A stretch of 64,000 nucleotides of DNA from Aurantiacibacter suaedae (lineage in GTDB: Bacteria; Pseudomonadota; Alphaproteobacteria; Sphingomonadales; Sphingomonadaceae), in contig NZ_SKCG01000002.1 in NCBI RefSeq assembly GCF_005434915.1, positions 496,948 through 560,947 on the forward strand, given 5' to 3'. The translations under genes and the position numbers were made by a program. Each line of letters begins with the position of its first letter. Within the stretch, counting starts at the first letter, position 1. Of this stretch, positions 1-8,285 are shown one piece after another. Below the pieces are notes generated by a model that saw only the letters and a list, made by a program, of their open reading frames with translations, made no database searches and was not told the DNA's origin.

Positions 1-360
1 GCTCAGCGGGCGTTCGCCGCGCGCCATCTTCTTGGCATTGGCAACCATCCAGCCGTGATAGCCGCTCAGCACGATCACCAGCAGCAGCTTGGCGTGAAAC
101 CAGCCCTGCATGAACGCGCCGCCGCTATAGGCGAGCAGCAGCCCGAAAGCCCAGACCGCGATCAGGCTCGGCGTCAGGATCACCTTGCGCAGCAGCCCGC
201 TGCGCTTGGCCCAGAGCGCTTCCTCGGCCGAACCGGGCGCGCTGTCGTGCATGTAAACCAGCTGGCGCGGGAGCATGAACAGGCCCGCCATCCAGAAGAT
301 CACGAAGATCAGGTGCCCGGCCTTGAGCCAATAGTAGATCGTCAGAAGGAAGTCCTGCAT
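1..360 (-). CDS. hemJ: HemJ-type protoporphyrinogen IX oxidase (3' end outside window)
   Basis: An integral membrane protein of the HemJ/UPF0093 family, which oxidises protoporphyrinogen IX to protoporphyrin IX, the penultimate step of heme synthesis. About 120 codons are visible from an ATG at 360. The N-terminus reads MQDFLLTIYYWLKAGHLIFV, with the conserved early His in the first membrane helix, and at least three hydrophobic helices can be seen. It lies 54 bases downstream of hemE on the same strand, which fits a heme operon. The C-terminus is cut off by the window edge. The family call rests on the N-terminal pattern and the hemE neighbour. Confidence 0.8.
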   Translation of the reverse strand, partial: MQDFLLTIYYWLKAGHLIFVIFWMAGLFMLPRQLVYMHDSAPGSAEEALWAKRSGLLRKVILTPSLIAVWAFGLLLAYSGGAFMQGWFHAKLLLVIVLSGYHGWMVANAKKMARGERPLS

Positions 361-413
361 GGCCGCCTAGATAGGCGCGCCGAGGCGATCCGTCATCCCT
401 CTTATCGCGCCAA

Positions 414-1430
414 TTATCTGCGGAGCGCCAACAACACCTGCTCGACATGGGCGATGGGGGTTTCCTTATCGATCCCGTGGCCGAGGTTGAACACGTGCGG
501 ACGATTTTCGAACGCGGAACAAATCCGAGCTATAGCCCGATCCAGCTCCGCGCCGCCTGCCAGCAACAGCATCGGATCGAGATTGCCCTGCACCGGCATT
601 TCGGAAGGCAATTCGCGGGCGATCCATACCGGGTCGACCGTCTCGTCGACACCCACGGCATCGACACCCGTTTCGCGGGCATAAGCGGGCAGCTTGCCGC
701 CCGCACCCTTCGGAAAGCCGATCACCGGCACACCGGGCCGTGCTTCGTGGAGCCGCGCCGCAAGCCGGGCATTCGGCGCGATCACCCATTGCTCGAACTG
801 CGCGGGGCTGAGGCTGCCTGCCCAGCTATCGAACAGTTGCACCGCCTCGGCGCCCGCGTCGATCTGGCCTACGAGATAAGTGAAGCTCGCCTCCTCGATT
901 GCGCCGATCAGCGAACCGAAGGCTTGCGGATCGCGATAGGCCAGCTGGCGCGCCGCGTGGTGATCCTTGGAGCCCTGTCCTGCGACCATATAGGTCGCCA
1001 CGGTCCAGGGAGAGCCCGCAAAGCCCAACATGGTCACGTCGGGGCCCAGCATACCCCGGCACAGCCGAACGGTCTCGTAGATGGCCTCAAATCGCTCTGG
1101 CGCAGCATCCAGACTTTGCCAGGCTGCATCGACCAGCGGCGGCGCCAGCCGCGGCCCCTCGCCCGCCTCGAACCACAGGTCCTGCCCCAGGGCATAGGGA
1201 ACGATCAGGATGTCGGAAAACAGGATTGCCCCATCGAACCCGAACCGCCGCACCGGCTGCAGCGTTACTTCGGCGGCAGCTTCGCTGTCGTAAACCAGCT
1301 CCAGAAAGCCGCCCTTCTCAGCCCGCAAAGCGCGGTATTCTGCGAGATAGCGACCTGCTTGCCGCATGAACCAGACCGGTAGCCGGTCCTGGCGCTGACC
1401 GTTCAAGGTATCGAGCAAAGGTCCGGGCAT
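414..1430 (-). CDS. hemE: Uroporphyrinogen decarboxylase
   Basis: Catalyses the four decarboxylations of uroporphyrinogen III to coproporphyrinogen III in the cytoplasm. The 338-aa length is normal. Family signatures are present: PVWFMRQAGRYLAEYR near residue 20 (the URO-D signature with the substrate-binding arginines), FSDILIVPYALGQ near residue 72, GFAGSPWTVATYM around 136 and the C-terminal FNLGHGIDKETP. The gene points away from the putative replication origin at its 5' side, and hemJ follows. The hemE / origin / ppsR order matches Caulobacter crescentus and Rickettsia. Confidence 0.97.
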   Translation of the reverse strand: MPGPLLDTLNGQRQDRLPVWFMRQAGRYLAEYRALRAEKGGFLELVYDSEAAAEVTLQPVRRFGFDGAILFSDILIVPYALGQDLWFEAGEGPRLAPPLVDAAWQSLDAAPERFEAIYETVRLCRGMLGPDVTMLGFAGSPWTVATYMVAGQGSKDHHAARQLAYRDPQAFGSLIGAIEEASFTYLVGQIDAGAEAVQLFDSWAGSLSPAQFEQWVIAPNARLAARLHEARPGVPVIGFPKGAGGKLPAYARETGVDAVGVDETVDPVWIARELPSEMPVQGNLDPMLLLAGGAELDRAIARICSAFENRPHVFNLGHGIDKETPIAHVEQVLLALRR

Positions 1431-1440
1431 CGCGAGAGTC

Positions 1441-1474
1441 CAATCAATATAATAATATTTATAATAAGGATTAT
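1441..1474. promoter_or_regulatory. AT-rich stretch, candidate DNA-unwinding element
   Basis: About 34 bases with very few G or C, directly upstream of hemE in an otherwise GC-rich window. Within the proposed origin it is the natural candidate for strand opening. It may also carry the hemE promoter. Confidence 0.45.
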
Positions 1475-1720
1475 GGTGTTTGTAGGCCCTGTGGAAAGCG
1501 GGGAAAGCGCAGTTGTCGCGGATTTGTCCCGCCGCTTGAGGCCTGCCGGGCTGATCGACTCATGCCTTGGCGCTGTCAATCATTGCTTGTCCCCGAAATC
1601 CCCAGCCTGTCGACAAGGCGTTGCATCGGGGGATCACTGGCGGGAGGAAATGGCCGCTAGCGGGGATGAGATTCCATCCCATGCTTGTCCGCAACTGCGT
1701 CCCGTGGTTTATGCCGGGAC

Positions 1721-1729
1721 TTATCCACA
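1721..1729 (+). promoter_or_regulatory. Exact consensus DnaA box
   Basis: TTATCCACA matches the strict DnaA-box consensus at all nine positions. It overlaps the first base of the ppsR start codon, so bound DnaA could also affect ppsR expression (inference). Confidence 0.7.
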
Positions 1730-2574
1730 TGACCCGTTTGCACCTTCATCTGCTGTCGGATTCCACCGGCGAAACGCTCGAAATGCTGGCGAAAGCCTCG
1801 CTGGCGCAGTTCGACGATACCGATGTCGTGCGCCATTTCTGGCCGATGGTGCGCTCGCTTCAGCACTTGGAGCGGATCGTTGATGACCTGAAGGCCAATC
1901 CGGGCCTCGTGCTTTATACACTGGTGAACTCGGAAATCCGCTCCAGCCTCGAAATGCGCTGCCGCCAGCTCGGCCTGCCGCATGTGGCCGTGCTCGATGC
2001 GGTGACGGCGGCGCTGGAGGAGCGGCTCGGCCAGCAGGCGCGCGGGCGGCCCGGCAAGCAGCACCAGATGGACGAGGCCTATTTCAAGCGCGTAGATGCG
2101 ATTCAGTACACCATCGCACAGGACGACGGGGTCGGCTTCGACAACTGGGAAGAGGCCGATATCGTGCTGGCGGGCGTGTCGCGCACCTCGAAGACGCCGA
2201 CCTCGATCTATCTCGCCAACCGCGGCTTCAAGGTCGCCAACATCCCGCTGGTGGTGGAAAGCCCGCCCCCGCCTGCGCTGTTCAAGCTGCGCCGGCCGAT
2301 GGTGGTCGGCCTCACCACCGCGCCCAAGCGGCTGATCGAGATCCGCCGCAACCGCCTGCTCTCGCTTAACGAGAGCACCACCACCGCCTATGTCGACGAG
2401 GAGCGGGTGGAGAAAGAAGTCGCCTTCGCGCGGCGCATGTTTGCCGACAACGGCTGGCCGGTGATCGACGTCACCCGCCGTTCGATCGAGGAAACCGCCG
2501 CTGCGATCATCAAATTGCACAACGAGCGCTCGCTGCGCGAACGCCAACCCCAGGTCGGACCCAAACCGATATGA
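1729..2574 (+). CDS. ppsR: Pyruvate,phosphate dikinase regulatory protein (DUF299)
   Basis: DUF299 proteins are bifunctional ADP-dependent kinases and Pi-dependent pyrophosphorylases that switch PPDK or PEP synthetase off and on. The ATG at 1729 begins MTRLHLHLLSDSTGETLEML, the typical N-terminus, giving 281 aa. The frame stays open 54 codons further upstream, but that would run into the origin region. A P-loop-like stretch VLAGVSRTSKTPTSIYLA is visible near residue 160. It is the first of a tight rightward operon, and its stop overlaps the maf start in an ATGA. The equivalent Caulobacter gene is the first gene to the right of the origin. Confidence 0.93.
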   Translation: MTRLHLHLLSDSTGETLEMLAKASLAQFDDTDVVRHFWPMVRSLQHLERIVDDLKANPGLVLYTLVNSEIRSSLEMRCRQLGLPHVAVLDAVTAALEERLGQQARGRPGKQHQMDEAYFKRVDAIQYTIAQDDGVGFDNWEEADIVLAGVSRTSKTPTSIYLANRGFKVANIPLVVESPPPPALFKLRRPMVVGLTTAPKRLIEIRRNRLLSLNESTTTAYVDEERVEKEVAFARRMFADNGWPVIDVTRRSIEETAAAIIKLHNERSLRERQPQVGPKPI

Positions 2575-3149
2575 TTATTCTTGCCTCCAAAAGCGCCTCG
2601 CGCCGCGCCATGCTTGCCGATGCCGGGGTCGAATTCGATGTCATGCCCGCCGCCATCGACGAGCGCGCGCTTGAAGCTTCGCTCGGCGATGTGCCCCCGG
2701 CGCAGGTGGCGCTTGAGCTGGCCAAGGCAAAGGCCGTTTCCATCGATGGCGGCGAAGTGCCGGTGCTGGGCAGCGATTCGGTGCTGTCGGTGGCAGGTGA
2801 GCGGTTCGACAAGCCGACCAGCCGTGTGCAGGCGCAAGAGCATCTGCGCTATTTCTCCGGCAAAGAGATGGTCCTGGATTCGGCCGCGGCGGTTTCCTTG
2901 GGCGGTTACGTCCGGTGGGAGCATGGCGCACAGGCGCGGCTCACGGTGCGCAATTTGTCCGAGGACTTTATCGAGCGCTATCTGCGCGCAGAGTGGCCCG
3001 AGGTCGCGCAATGCGTCGGCGTGTTCCGGATCGAGGCGATGGGCGTGCAGCTGTTCGAGAAGATCGAGGGCGACTATTTCACCGTGCTCGGAATGCCGCT
3101 GCTGCCCGTGCTCGGCGCGCTGCGCGAGCTGGAGGAGCTGCCCGCGTGA
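2571..3149 (+). CDS. maf: Maf-like nucleoside triphosphate pyrophosphatase
   Basis: Maf-family proteins hydrolyse non-canonical or modified nucleoside triphosphates and have been linked to control of septum formation. The 192-aa protein starts MIILASKSASRRAMLADAGV, a clear Maf signature (LASxSxxRR), and has VLGSDSVLSV around residue 64 in place of the common GADTVV catalytic loop. It is translationally coupled on both sides: ATGA with ppsR, and its TGA overlaps the GTG of aroE. Because the loop has Ser-Asp rather than Ala-Asp, the exact Maf subtype (YceF or YhdE) is uncertain. Confidence 0.92.
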   Translation: MIILASKSASRRAMLADAGVEFDVMPAAIDERALEASLGDVPPAQVALELAKAKAVSIDGGEVPVLGSDSVLSVAGERFDKPTSRVQAQEHLRYFSGKEMVLDSAAAVSLGGYVRWEHGAQARLTVRNLSEDFIERYLRAEWPEVAQCVGVFRIEAMGVQLFEKIEGDYFTVLGMPLLPVLGALRELEELPA

Positions 3150-4006
3150 GTCGACTTTATGCCGAGGTTATCGGCGACCCGATTGCCCAGTCGAAATCGC
3201 CGCTGATTCATGGCCACTGGCTCGAGAAAGCCGGGATCGATGCCGAATATCGCCATTGCCGCGTCGCTGTGGACGAGGTGGCGACCTATCTCACCGAACG
3301 TCGCGAGGATCCCGCATGGCGCGGCTGCAACGTCACCATGCCGCACAAGCTGGCGGTGATGGAGCATCTCGATCTGATCGAAGAACCGGCCCGCTCGATT
3401 GGCGCGGTCAACACGATCTATCGCGGCAAGGATGGCACCTTGCGCGGCACCAACACCGATGCGCCCGGTTTTCTCGAACCGCTGCGCCCGTTGCTGGATG
3501 AGCAACACCTGTTCCGAATGGCGCGTATTCTCGGCACCGGCGGCGCGGCGCGGGCTATCGTCAAGGCGCTGGCGGGCGAAGGCTTTACGCTGGTGCTGGC
3601 CGGGCGCGATCCTGAGAAGGCCCGCCGCCTGCTCGATGAACTCGCCCCCGAGGGTGAGCACCACGCGGTGGACATTGCGCATTTCGCCGATCCGACCGAC
3701 TTCGCCTTCGACGACCGCGAGGGCCTGCTCGATCTGGTGATCAACGCCAGCCCGCTCGGCATGACGGGCCAGCCGCCGCTACATTTCGATTTCACCCACG
3801 CCCCGCCGGGCGCGCTGGCCTACGATATCGTGACCAGCCCGCTCGACACGCCGTTCCTGCAAGAGGCGCGCGCGGGAGGTTTGCCGACTGTCGATGGGCT
3901 GTCCATGCTGATCGGCCAGGCCGCCGTGGCCTTCGCATATTTCTTCGGCCAGAAGCCCCCGCGCGACGACGGCGATGCCCAGCTGCGCGCAATGCTCACC
4001 GCATGA
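3146..4006 (+). CDS. aroE: Shikimate dehydrogenase (NADP+)
   Basis: Reduces 3-dehydroshikimate to shikimate in aromatic amino-acid synthesis. The GTG at 3146, overlapping the maf stop, gives 286 aa starting VSRLYAEVIGDPIAQSKSPL. It has the substrate-binding SxSP motif, VTMPHK with the catalytic Lys near residue 70, NT..G.L.GTNTDAPGF and the nucleotide-binding LGTGGAARAI near 131. The frame is open upstream into maf, but the start at 3146 is the one that fits family length. The stop overlaps coaE in an ATGA. Confidence 0.95.
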   Translation: MSRLYAEVIGDPIAQSKSPLIHGHWLEKAGIDAEYRHCRVAVDEVATYLTERREDPAWRGCNVTMPHKLAVMEHLDLIEEPARSIGAVNTIYRGKDGTLRGTNTDAPGFLEPLRPLLDEQHLFRMARILGTGGAARAIVKALAGEGFTLVLAGRDPEKARRLLDELAPEGEHHAVDIAHFADPTDFAFDDREGLLDLVINASPLGMTGQPPLHFDFTHAPPGALAYDIVTSPLDTPFLQEARAGGLPTVDGLSMLIGQAAVAFAYFFGQKPPRDDGDAQLRAMLTA

Positions 4007-4593
4007 GCGATGGCCCGATCCTGCTCGGCCTCACCGGCTCGATCGGCATGGGCAAGAGCACGGTGGCGCAGATGTTCGCCGATCTCGGCGTGCCGGTGTT
4101 CGATGCCGATGCCGAAGTGCGCGCGATTCAGGGCCCCGGCGGCAGCCTGCTCGGCGCGATAGAGGCGGAGTTTCCCGGCTCCACAGACGAGAACGGCGTG
4201 CGCCGCGAAGCGCTCGGCGCGCAGGTGTTCGGCGATGCGGAGGCGCTCGCCCGGCTGGAGGCCATCGTTCACCCGGCCGTCGCAGCGAAGCGGCGTGAGT
4301 TTCTCCTGCGCAATATGGACGCCCCGGTGCTGCTGTTCGATATCCCGCTGCTGTTTGAAAAGGGCGCGGACTATGTCGAGCGGACCGTGGTCGTCTCCGC
4401 CCCGCCCGAGGTGCAGCGCGCGCGGGTGCTGGCCCGCTTTGGCATGACCGAAGAGAAATTCGCCGCGATTCTCGCCGCGCAGATGCCCGATGCGAAGAAG
4501 CGCGAGCGTGCCGACTATGTGATCGACACTGGCCTTCCGCTCGAAGAAACGCGCGCGCAGGTCCGCGAATTGCTCGCCAGCCTCATTGCCTAG
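4003..4593 (+). CDS. coaE: Dephospho-CoA kinase
   Basis: Performs the last step of coenzyme A synthesis, ATP-dependent phosphorylation of dephospho-CoA. It is 196 aa, a normal length, with the P-loop GLTGSIGMGKSTVAQMF at residues 7-23, FDADAEVRAI and a lid region with DIPLLFEKG. It is coupled to aroE (ATGA) and followed 36 bases later by dnaQ, the same order as at the Caulobacter origin. Confidence 0.96.
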   Translation: MSDGPILLGLTGSIGMGKSTVAQMFADLGVPVFDADAEVRAIQGPGGSLLGAIEAEFPGSTDENGVRREALGAQVFGDAEALARLEAIVHPAVAAKRREFLLRNMDAPVLLFDIPLLFEKGADYVERTVVVSAPPEVQRARVLARFGMTEEKFAAILAAQMPDAKKRERADYVIDTGLPLEETRAQVRELLASLIA

Positions 4594-4629
4594 TTGCAAC
4601 AGCCGCTGCGAAGGCAGATAACAAGCCCC

Positions 4630-5316
4630 ATGCGCGAAATCGTGTTCGACACCGAAACCACCGGCCTTGACCCGCAAACCGGGGACCGGCTGGTCGAAAT
4701 CGGCTGCATCGAGATCGTCAACCGCATCCCTACGGGCGAAACCTTTCACGGCTATTTCAACCCGCAGCGCGACATGCCGATGGAGGCCGAGCGGGTCCAC
4801 GGCCTCTCCGCCACCTTCCTGTCCGACAAGCCGCTGTTTTCCGAACGCGCGCAGGAACTGCTCGATTTCCTCGGCGATGCTCCGCTGGTGGCGCACAATG
4901 CGCAGTTCGACTTCGGCTTCCTCAATTTCGAGCTTGCCGCCTGCGACCTTGCCGCGGTCAGTCACGAGCGGATGATCGACACGCTGGCCATCGCGCGCAA
5001 ACGTCACCCCGGCGCGAAGCACACGCTCGATGCGCTATGCTCGCGCTACGGGGTCGACCGCAGCCACCGTGTGCTGCACGGCGCATTGCTCGACGCCGAG
5101 CTGTTGGCGCAGGTCTATGTCGAGCTGCTGGGTGGCCGCCAGATCGGGCTTGGCCTCGCGGTCGATCAAGGCACCGAGGTGGAACGCACCGGCAGTGTCT
5201 TTGCGCCCAAGCTTGGCGAACATCGGCCAGCCCGCCCCCATTTTGCGACGGATGACGAAATTACGCGTCATAAGGAGTTTCTGAAAACAATAAGTTCACC
5301 TCTCTGGACGCAATGA
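4630..5316 (+). CDS. dnaQ: DNA polymerase III epsilon subunit (3'-5' exonuclease)
   Basis: The proofreading exonuclease of the replicative polymerase. Starting at the ATG at 4630 (MREIVFDTETTGLDPQTGDR) gives 228 aa. A TTG-started extension of 12 residues is possible but weakly supported. Exo I (DTETTG), Exo II (HNAQFDFGFLN) and Exo III (HGALLDAELLAQVY) of the DEDDh family are all present. It ends the ppsR-maf-aroE-coaE-dnaQ block. A 50-base gap with a strong ribosome site leads into hpf. Confidence 0.96.
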   Translation: MREIVFDTETTGLDPQTGDRLVEIGCIEIVNRIPTGETFHGYFNPQRDMPMEAERVHGLSATFLSDKPLFSERAQELLDFLGDAPLVAHNAQFDFGFLNFELAACDLAAVSHERMIDTLAIARKRHPGAKHTLDALCSRYGVDRSHRVLHGALLDAELLAQVYVELLGGRQIGLGLAVDQGTEVERTGSVFAPKLGEHRPARPHFATDDEITRHKEFLKTISSPLWTQ

Positions 5317-5366
5317 GGTGTCGTACCCATATCGGGTAGATACAAGTAAGAAGCAGGAGAAGACTT

Positions 5367-5942
5367 ATGGATATTCGTGTGTCGGGCCACCAGGTGGATA
5401 CCGGTTCAGCGCTGCAGGAGCATGCCTCCGACCGGCTCACCACGATTGTCGATAAGCACTTCAGTCGCGCGCTTTCCTCCACCGTTACGTTCGGCAAGGC
5501 ACCGGCGAACGCCTTTGCTGCCGACATTATCCTGCACGTCAATCATGGGCTGATCCTGAAAAGCCGTGGCCAGGCGCAGGATGCGCACCAGGCCTTTGAT
5601 CAGGCGGCGGAGAAGATCGAGAAGCAGCTGCGCCGTTACAAGCGCCGCCTGAAGGATCACCACGAACAGGCCACCCACGCCGCGCGCGAGGAGGAGGCCG
5701 CCTATACCGTGTTCGCGCCGTTCGAGGATAACGACAACACCGATGAAGACGTGGGCGAGGATGCGCCCGCCATCATCGCCGAGACCAGCATCGACGTGCC
5801 CGAAGTGAGCGTGGCCGATGCCGTCATGTTGCTCGATCTGCGGCACACCAATGCCTTGTTTTTCAAAAACGCTGGCACCGGGCGTCATAATATGGTCTAT
5901 CGCCGCGAAGATGGAGCCGTCGGCTGGGTCGAACCCGCCTGA
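5367..5942 (+). CDS. hpf: Ribosome hibernation promoting factor, long form
   Basis: Binds the 30S decoding site and dimerises ribosomes in stationary phase. It is 191 aa, the long HPF form: an S30AE-type N-terminal domain (MDIRVSGHQVDTGSALQEH), a charged linker rich in D/E, and a C-terminal domain (residues about 140-190, DAVMLLDLRHTNALFFKN) that in this family drives 100S ribosome formation. AGGAG lies 7 bases before the ATG. ptsN follows, and in many proteobacteria hpf and ptsN sit together in the rpoN cluster. No rpoN is visible here. Confidence 0.94.
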   Translation: MDIRVSGHQVDTGSALQEHASDRLTTIVDKHFSRALSSTVTFGKAPANAFAADIILHVNHGLILKSRGQAQDAHQAFDQAAEKIEKQLRRYKRRLKDHHEQATHAAREEEAAYTVFAPFEDNDNTDEDVGEDAPAIIAETSIDVPEVSVADAVMLLDLRHTNALFFKNAGTGRHNMVYRREDGAVGWVEPA

Positions 5943-6078
5943 TGGCCCGACCGGACCTTTCGTCGCTGGTGTAAGGGTCCCGTCATAGCTTTTCGACTAT
6001 AGGGGCTGCATCCGCTGGATGTGGCCCCGTAGCCGGGGCTGTAACAGCTGCCTCGCGGAAGAACGAAACCACAAGATC

Positions 6079-6540
6079 ATGCATGCCACCTTTGCCATGA
6101 ACCCGCAGTCGGTCGACATTGTCGATGCGGCGACCAAGGATGACATCCTTCAGCAGTTGAGCGAGCTGTTCGCGCGCGCCTATGCGCTCGATGCGACGCA
6201 GGTGCTCGAGGCGCTGCTCGAGCGCGAGAGCCTCGGGAGCACCGGCTTCGGACGCGGCGTGGCGATTCCCCATGCGCGCATTGCTGGTATCAAGCGGCCG
6301 ATTGGAGCGCTGCTGCGGCTTGAGCGGCCAGCGGACTTTGCCGCTGCCGATGGGATGCCGGTCGATCTCGTGTTCGGCCTGCTTTCGCCCGAGGGTAGCG
6401 GGGCCATGCATCTTTATGCCCTGGCCGAGATTTCGCGCCTGATGCGCGATGAGGACGTCCACGAGGCGCTGAGCGACGCCCCCGACGGTGAGGCGCTGTA
6501 TGGCCTGCTCACCAATGCGTCGGACCGTGACGCCGCCTGA
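6079..6540 (+). CDS. ptsN: PTS IIA-like nitrogen regulatory protein PtsN
   Basis: The EIIA-Ntr component of the nitrogen phosphotransferase system, which passes phosphate from NPr and controls regulators rather than transporting sugar. The phosphorylatable His is in GVAIPHARI. The ATG at 6079 gives 153 aa. An internal ATG at 6097 is also possible, and the frame is open further upstream without a good start. A short GCCCCG/CGGGGC hairpin (6024-6039) lies in the leader. The 3' end overlaps the next gene by 14 bases. Confidence 0.92.
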   Translation: MHATFAMNPQSVDIVDAATKDDILQQLSELFARAYALDATQVLEALLERESLGSTGFGRGVAIPHARIAGIKRPIGALLRLERPADFAAADGMPVDLVFGLLSPEGSGAMHLYALAEISRLMRDEDVHEALSDAPDGEALYGLLTNASDRDAA

Positions 6541-7009
6541 TCGCGGGCCTCCCGCTTCGGCGAGCGGAGCGCAGGCGCACTATCGCGCGCTCGAGCATCT
6601 CTATGCCTCGGCCCCGATCAACAACCTGTTCGAATCGCGCCTGGAAATCACCGCGCCGGGCGTGGCGCGCATTGCCTTCGACGTCGACGAGCGGGTCTAT
6701 CACGCCGCTGGCGCCGCGCATGGCACGATCTATTTCAAGATGCTCGACGATGCGGCCTTCTATGCCGCCAATTCGCTGGTTTCGGACCGGTTTTTGCTGA
6801 CCACGGGCTTCAACCTCCATTTCACCAAGCCGGTGCGTGCGGGAAAGGTTGTGGCCGAGGGGCGCTGGATCAGCGGCAAGCGCCGCGTGTTTATCGCCGA
6901 GGCGCATCTGACCGACGAAGAGGGCGACGAGATCGGGCGCGGCACCGGCACCTTCATGCGCTCGCGCATCGCGCTGTCGGGCCTCGACGGCTACCGCTTG
7001 CCGGGCTGA
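6527..7009 (+). CDS. PaaI-family (hotdog-fold) thioesterase
   Basis: A probable acyl-CoA thioesterase of unknown substrate. The GTG at 6527, overlapping ptsN, gives 160 aa. An ATG at 6488 would add 13 residues inside ptsN. The hotdog pattern is visible: HAAGAAHGTIYFKMLDDAAF (helix with the G..F..LDD.A signature) followed by FNLHFTKPVRAGKVVAEGRW. Overlap with ptsN suggests co-translation. No pathway can be inferred from the neighbours. Confidence 0.8.
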   Translation: MTPPDRGPPASASGAQAHYRALEHLYASAPINNLFESRLEITAPGVARIAFDVDERVYHAAGAAHGTIYFKMLDDAAFYAANSLVSDRFLLTTGFNLHFTKPVRAGKVVAEGRWISGKRRVFIAEAHLTDEEGDEIGRGTGTFMRSRIALSGLDGYRLPG

Positions 7010-7028
7010 TAAGGCGCGCGGTTTGGAT

Positions 7029-7352
7029 ATGGCGCGAATCCCCGCCCACCTCGAAGTGACCGGGCTGCTGCGCGCAGTGGAGGCACAAGGAGGCTTTGGC
7101 GCCGTTCTGGCTAAGGGAGAACGCGAGGCCGGGACATTGCTGGTTATCTGTTGCCATAGAGGCACAAACGGTTGCCTGTTCGAACGAATGCCGCAGCTGG
7201 ACGGCACCCGAAAATGGACGCCAATCAAGCAGGAAGCGTCTGAAAACCCTATCGAAATCATGGAATACTGGCAGCGACGCAAACGCCAGGACCATGATCT
7301 GTGGGTGGTCGAGCTGGATCATCCCGAGGCGGCACAGTTTCTGACCAAGTGA
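7029..7352 (+). CDS. DUF1491 family protein
   Basis: A small conserved alphaproteobacterial protein of unknown function. The ATG at 7029 gives 107 aa starting MARIPAHLEVTGLLRAVEAQ. A TTG two codons upstream is possible. Family pattern: RIPAHLEV.GLLR, GGFGAVLAKGEREAGTLLVI, then an aromatic C-terminal part (DHDLWVVELDHPEA). It follows the thioesterase by 19 bases on the same strand and is probably in the same transcript. Confidence 0.75.
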   Translation: MARIPAHLEVTGLLRAVEAQGGFGAVLAKGEREAGTLLVICCHRGTNGCLFERMPQLDGTRKWTPIKQEASENPIEIMEYWQRRKRQDHDLWVVELDHPEAAQFLTK

Positions 7353-7561
7353 CCGCACCTCGGTTGACATTCGACAGTCGATGGCTATTTGGCCCGCGCC
7401 TTTCCTGAAGAAGCGTAAACCATGACAATCGGCATTTCGGCCGGTCATTGTGGTGCGCAGACGGGGAGAAGACGCCGGGCCACCGCAATCGGATGTGGCC
7501 TTGCCAAGCGCTAATTGGATCGCGCTGGCAAGCCTTTGGCCCGGACTGGCTTCTCACCGCC

Positions 7562-8239
7562 ATGGTGACGGGATACATGACTGCAGGTTTCCTTCGCGTC
7601 GGGGCGATTGTCTCGGCCGTGACACTGTTTGGTGCGACTGTCGGCACGATTGCCGAAGGCGCAAGAGCCCAGGATCAGGGCGTGGGCGATCAGCCCCAGA
7701 TGATCGAAGAGACCCCGTCCGAGGACGCCGCTGCTGACGAAGTGCGCTTCGTGGCCAGCCCGGTGGTCCAGGACATTGGCGACGATGCCGCGCCAGCTAT
7801 CGCGCTGCCGCCGGTCGATGTCAGCAACCTGCGCGAACTGGTTGCGCAAACCGAAATCGACGACACACTGAGCGGCGACATCAAGTGTCTCGCGCAGGCC
7901 ATCTATTTCGAATCGCGCGGCGAACCGCTGGCAGGCCAGCTTGCCGTGGCACGGGTGGTGATTAACCGCGCCGAGAGCGCGGCTTTCCCCGACAGCTATT
8001 GCAGCGTCGTGAAGCAGCGGGCGCAATTCTCGTTCGTGCGCGGCGGTCGTATCCCGGAGCCCAATCGCAGCTCTGCCGCATGGCAGCGCGCCAAGGCGAT
8101 CGCCCATATCGCCGAAAGCGAAATGTGGGCCAGCGACGCCGACGATGCGCTCTATTTCCACGCCACCCGCGTGAATCCGCGCTGGGCCCGCACCAAGGTG
8201 GCACGCGCCACCATCGACAGCCACATTTTCTATCGTTGA
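7562..8239 (+). CDS. SleB-like cell wall hydrolase, exported
   Basis: Probable peptidoglycan lytic enzyme of the Hydrolase_2/SleB family. The start at 7562 (225 aa) places a hydrophobic signal segment (residues about 8-28) and an AQ cleavage region after EGARAQD. A downstream ATG at 7577 is equally good. The catalytic domain begins near residue 105 with CLAQAIYFESRGEPLAGQLA, the family signature carrying the catalytic Glu, and ends in HIFYR. It converges on xthA with 46 bases between. Confidence 0.85.
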   Translation: MVTGYMTAGFLRVGAIVSAVTLFGATVGTIAEGARAQDQGVGDQPQMIEETPSEDAAADEVRFVASPVVQDIGDDAAPAIALPPVDVSNLRELVAQTEIDDTLSGDIKCLAQAIYFESRGEPLAGQLAVARVVINRAESAAFPDSYCSVVKQRAQFSFVRGGRIPEPNRSSAAWQRAKAIAHIAESEMWASDADDALYFHATRVNPRWARTKVARATIDSHIFYR

Positions 8240-8285
8240 GGTAGCGAGCGGGGCCTGAGCGCCCTGCCCGCGCGCCTTTACAGGC

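Larger units (their letters stand above)
1431..1729. other. oriC: Putative chromosomal replication origin (oriC / Cori-like)
   Basis: A non-coding gap of about 300 bases between the divergent hemE and ppsR genes. It holds a run of almost pure A/T at 1441-1474 that would suit a DNA-unwinding element in this GC-rich sequence, and an exact DnaA box TTATCCACA at 1721-1729 whose last A starts the ppsR ATG. A box-like CTTTCCACA lies on the minus strand at 1490-1498, and TTGTCC motifs start at 1524, 1587 and 1685. GANTC (CcrM) sites occur at 1436, 1557 and 1670. The flanking order is the one around the Caulobacter origin. Function is inferred from sequence and synteny. Confidence 0.7.

Noticed and set aside
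1473-1883. A plus-strand frame starting inside the origin region
   Set aside because: It runs out of frame through ppsR and has no domain. The ppsR frame from 1729 matches DUF299.
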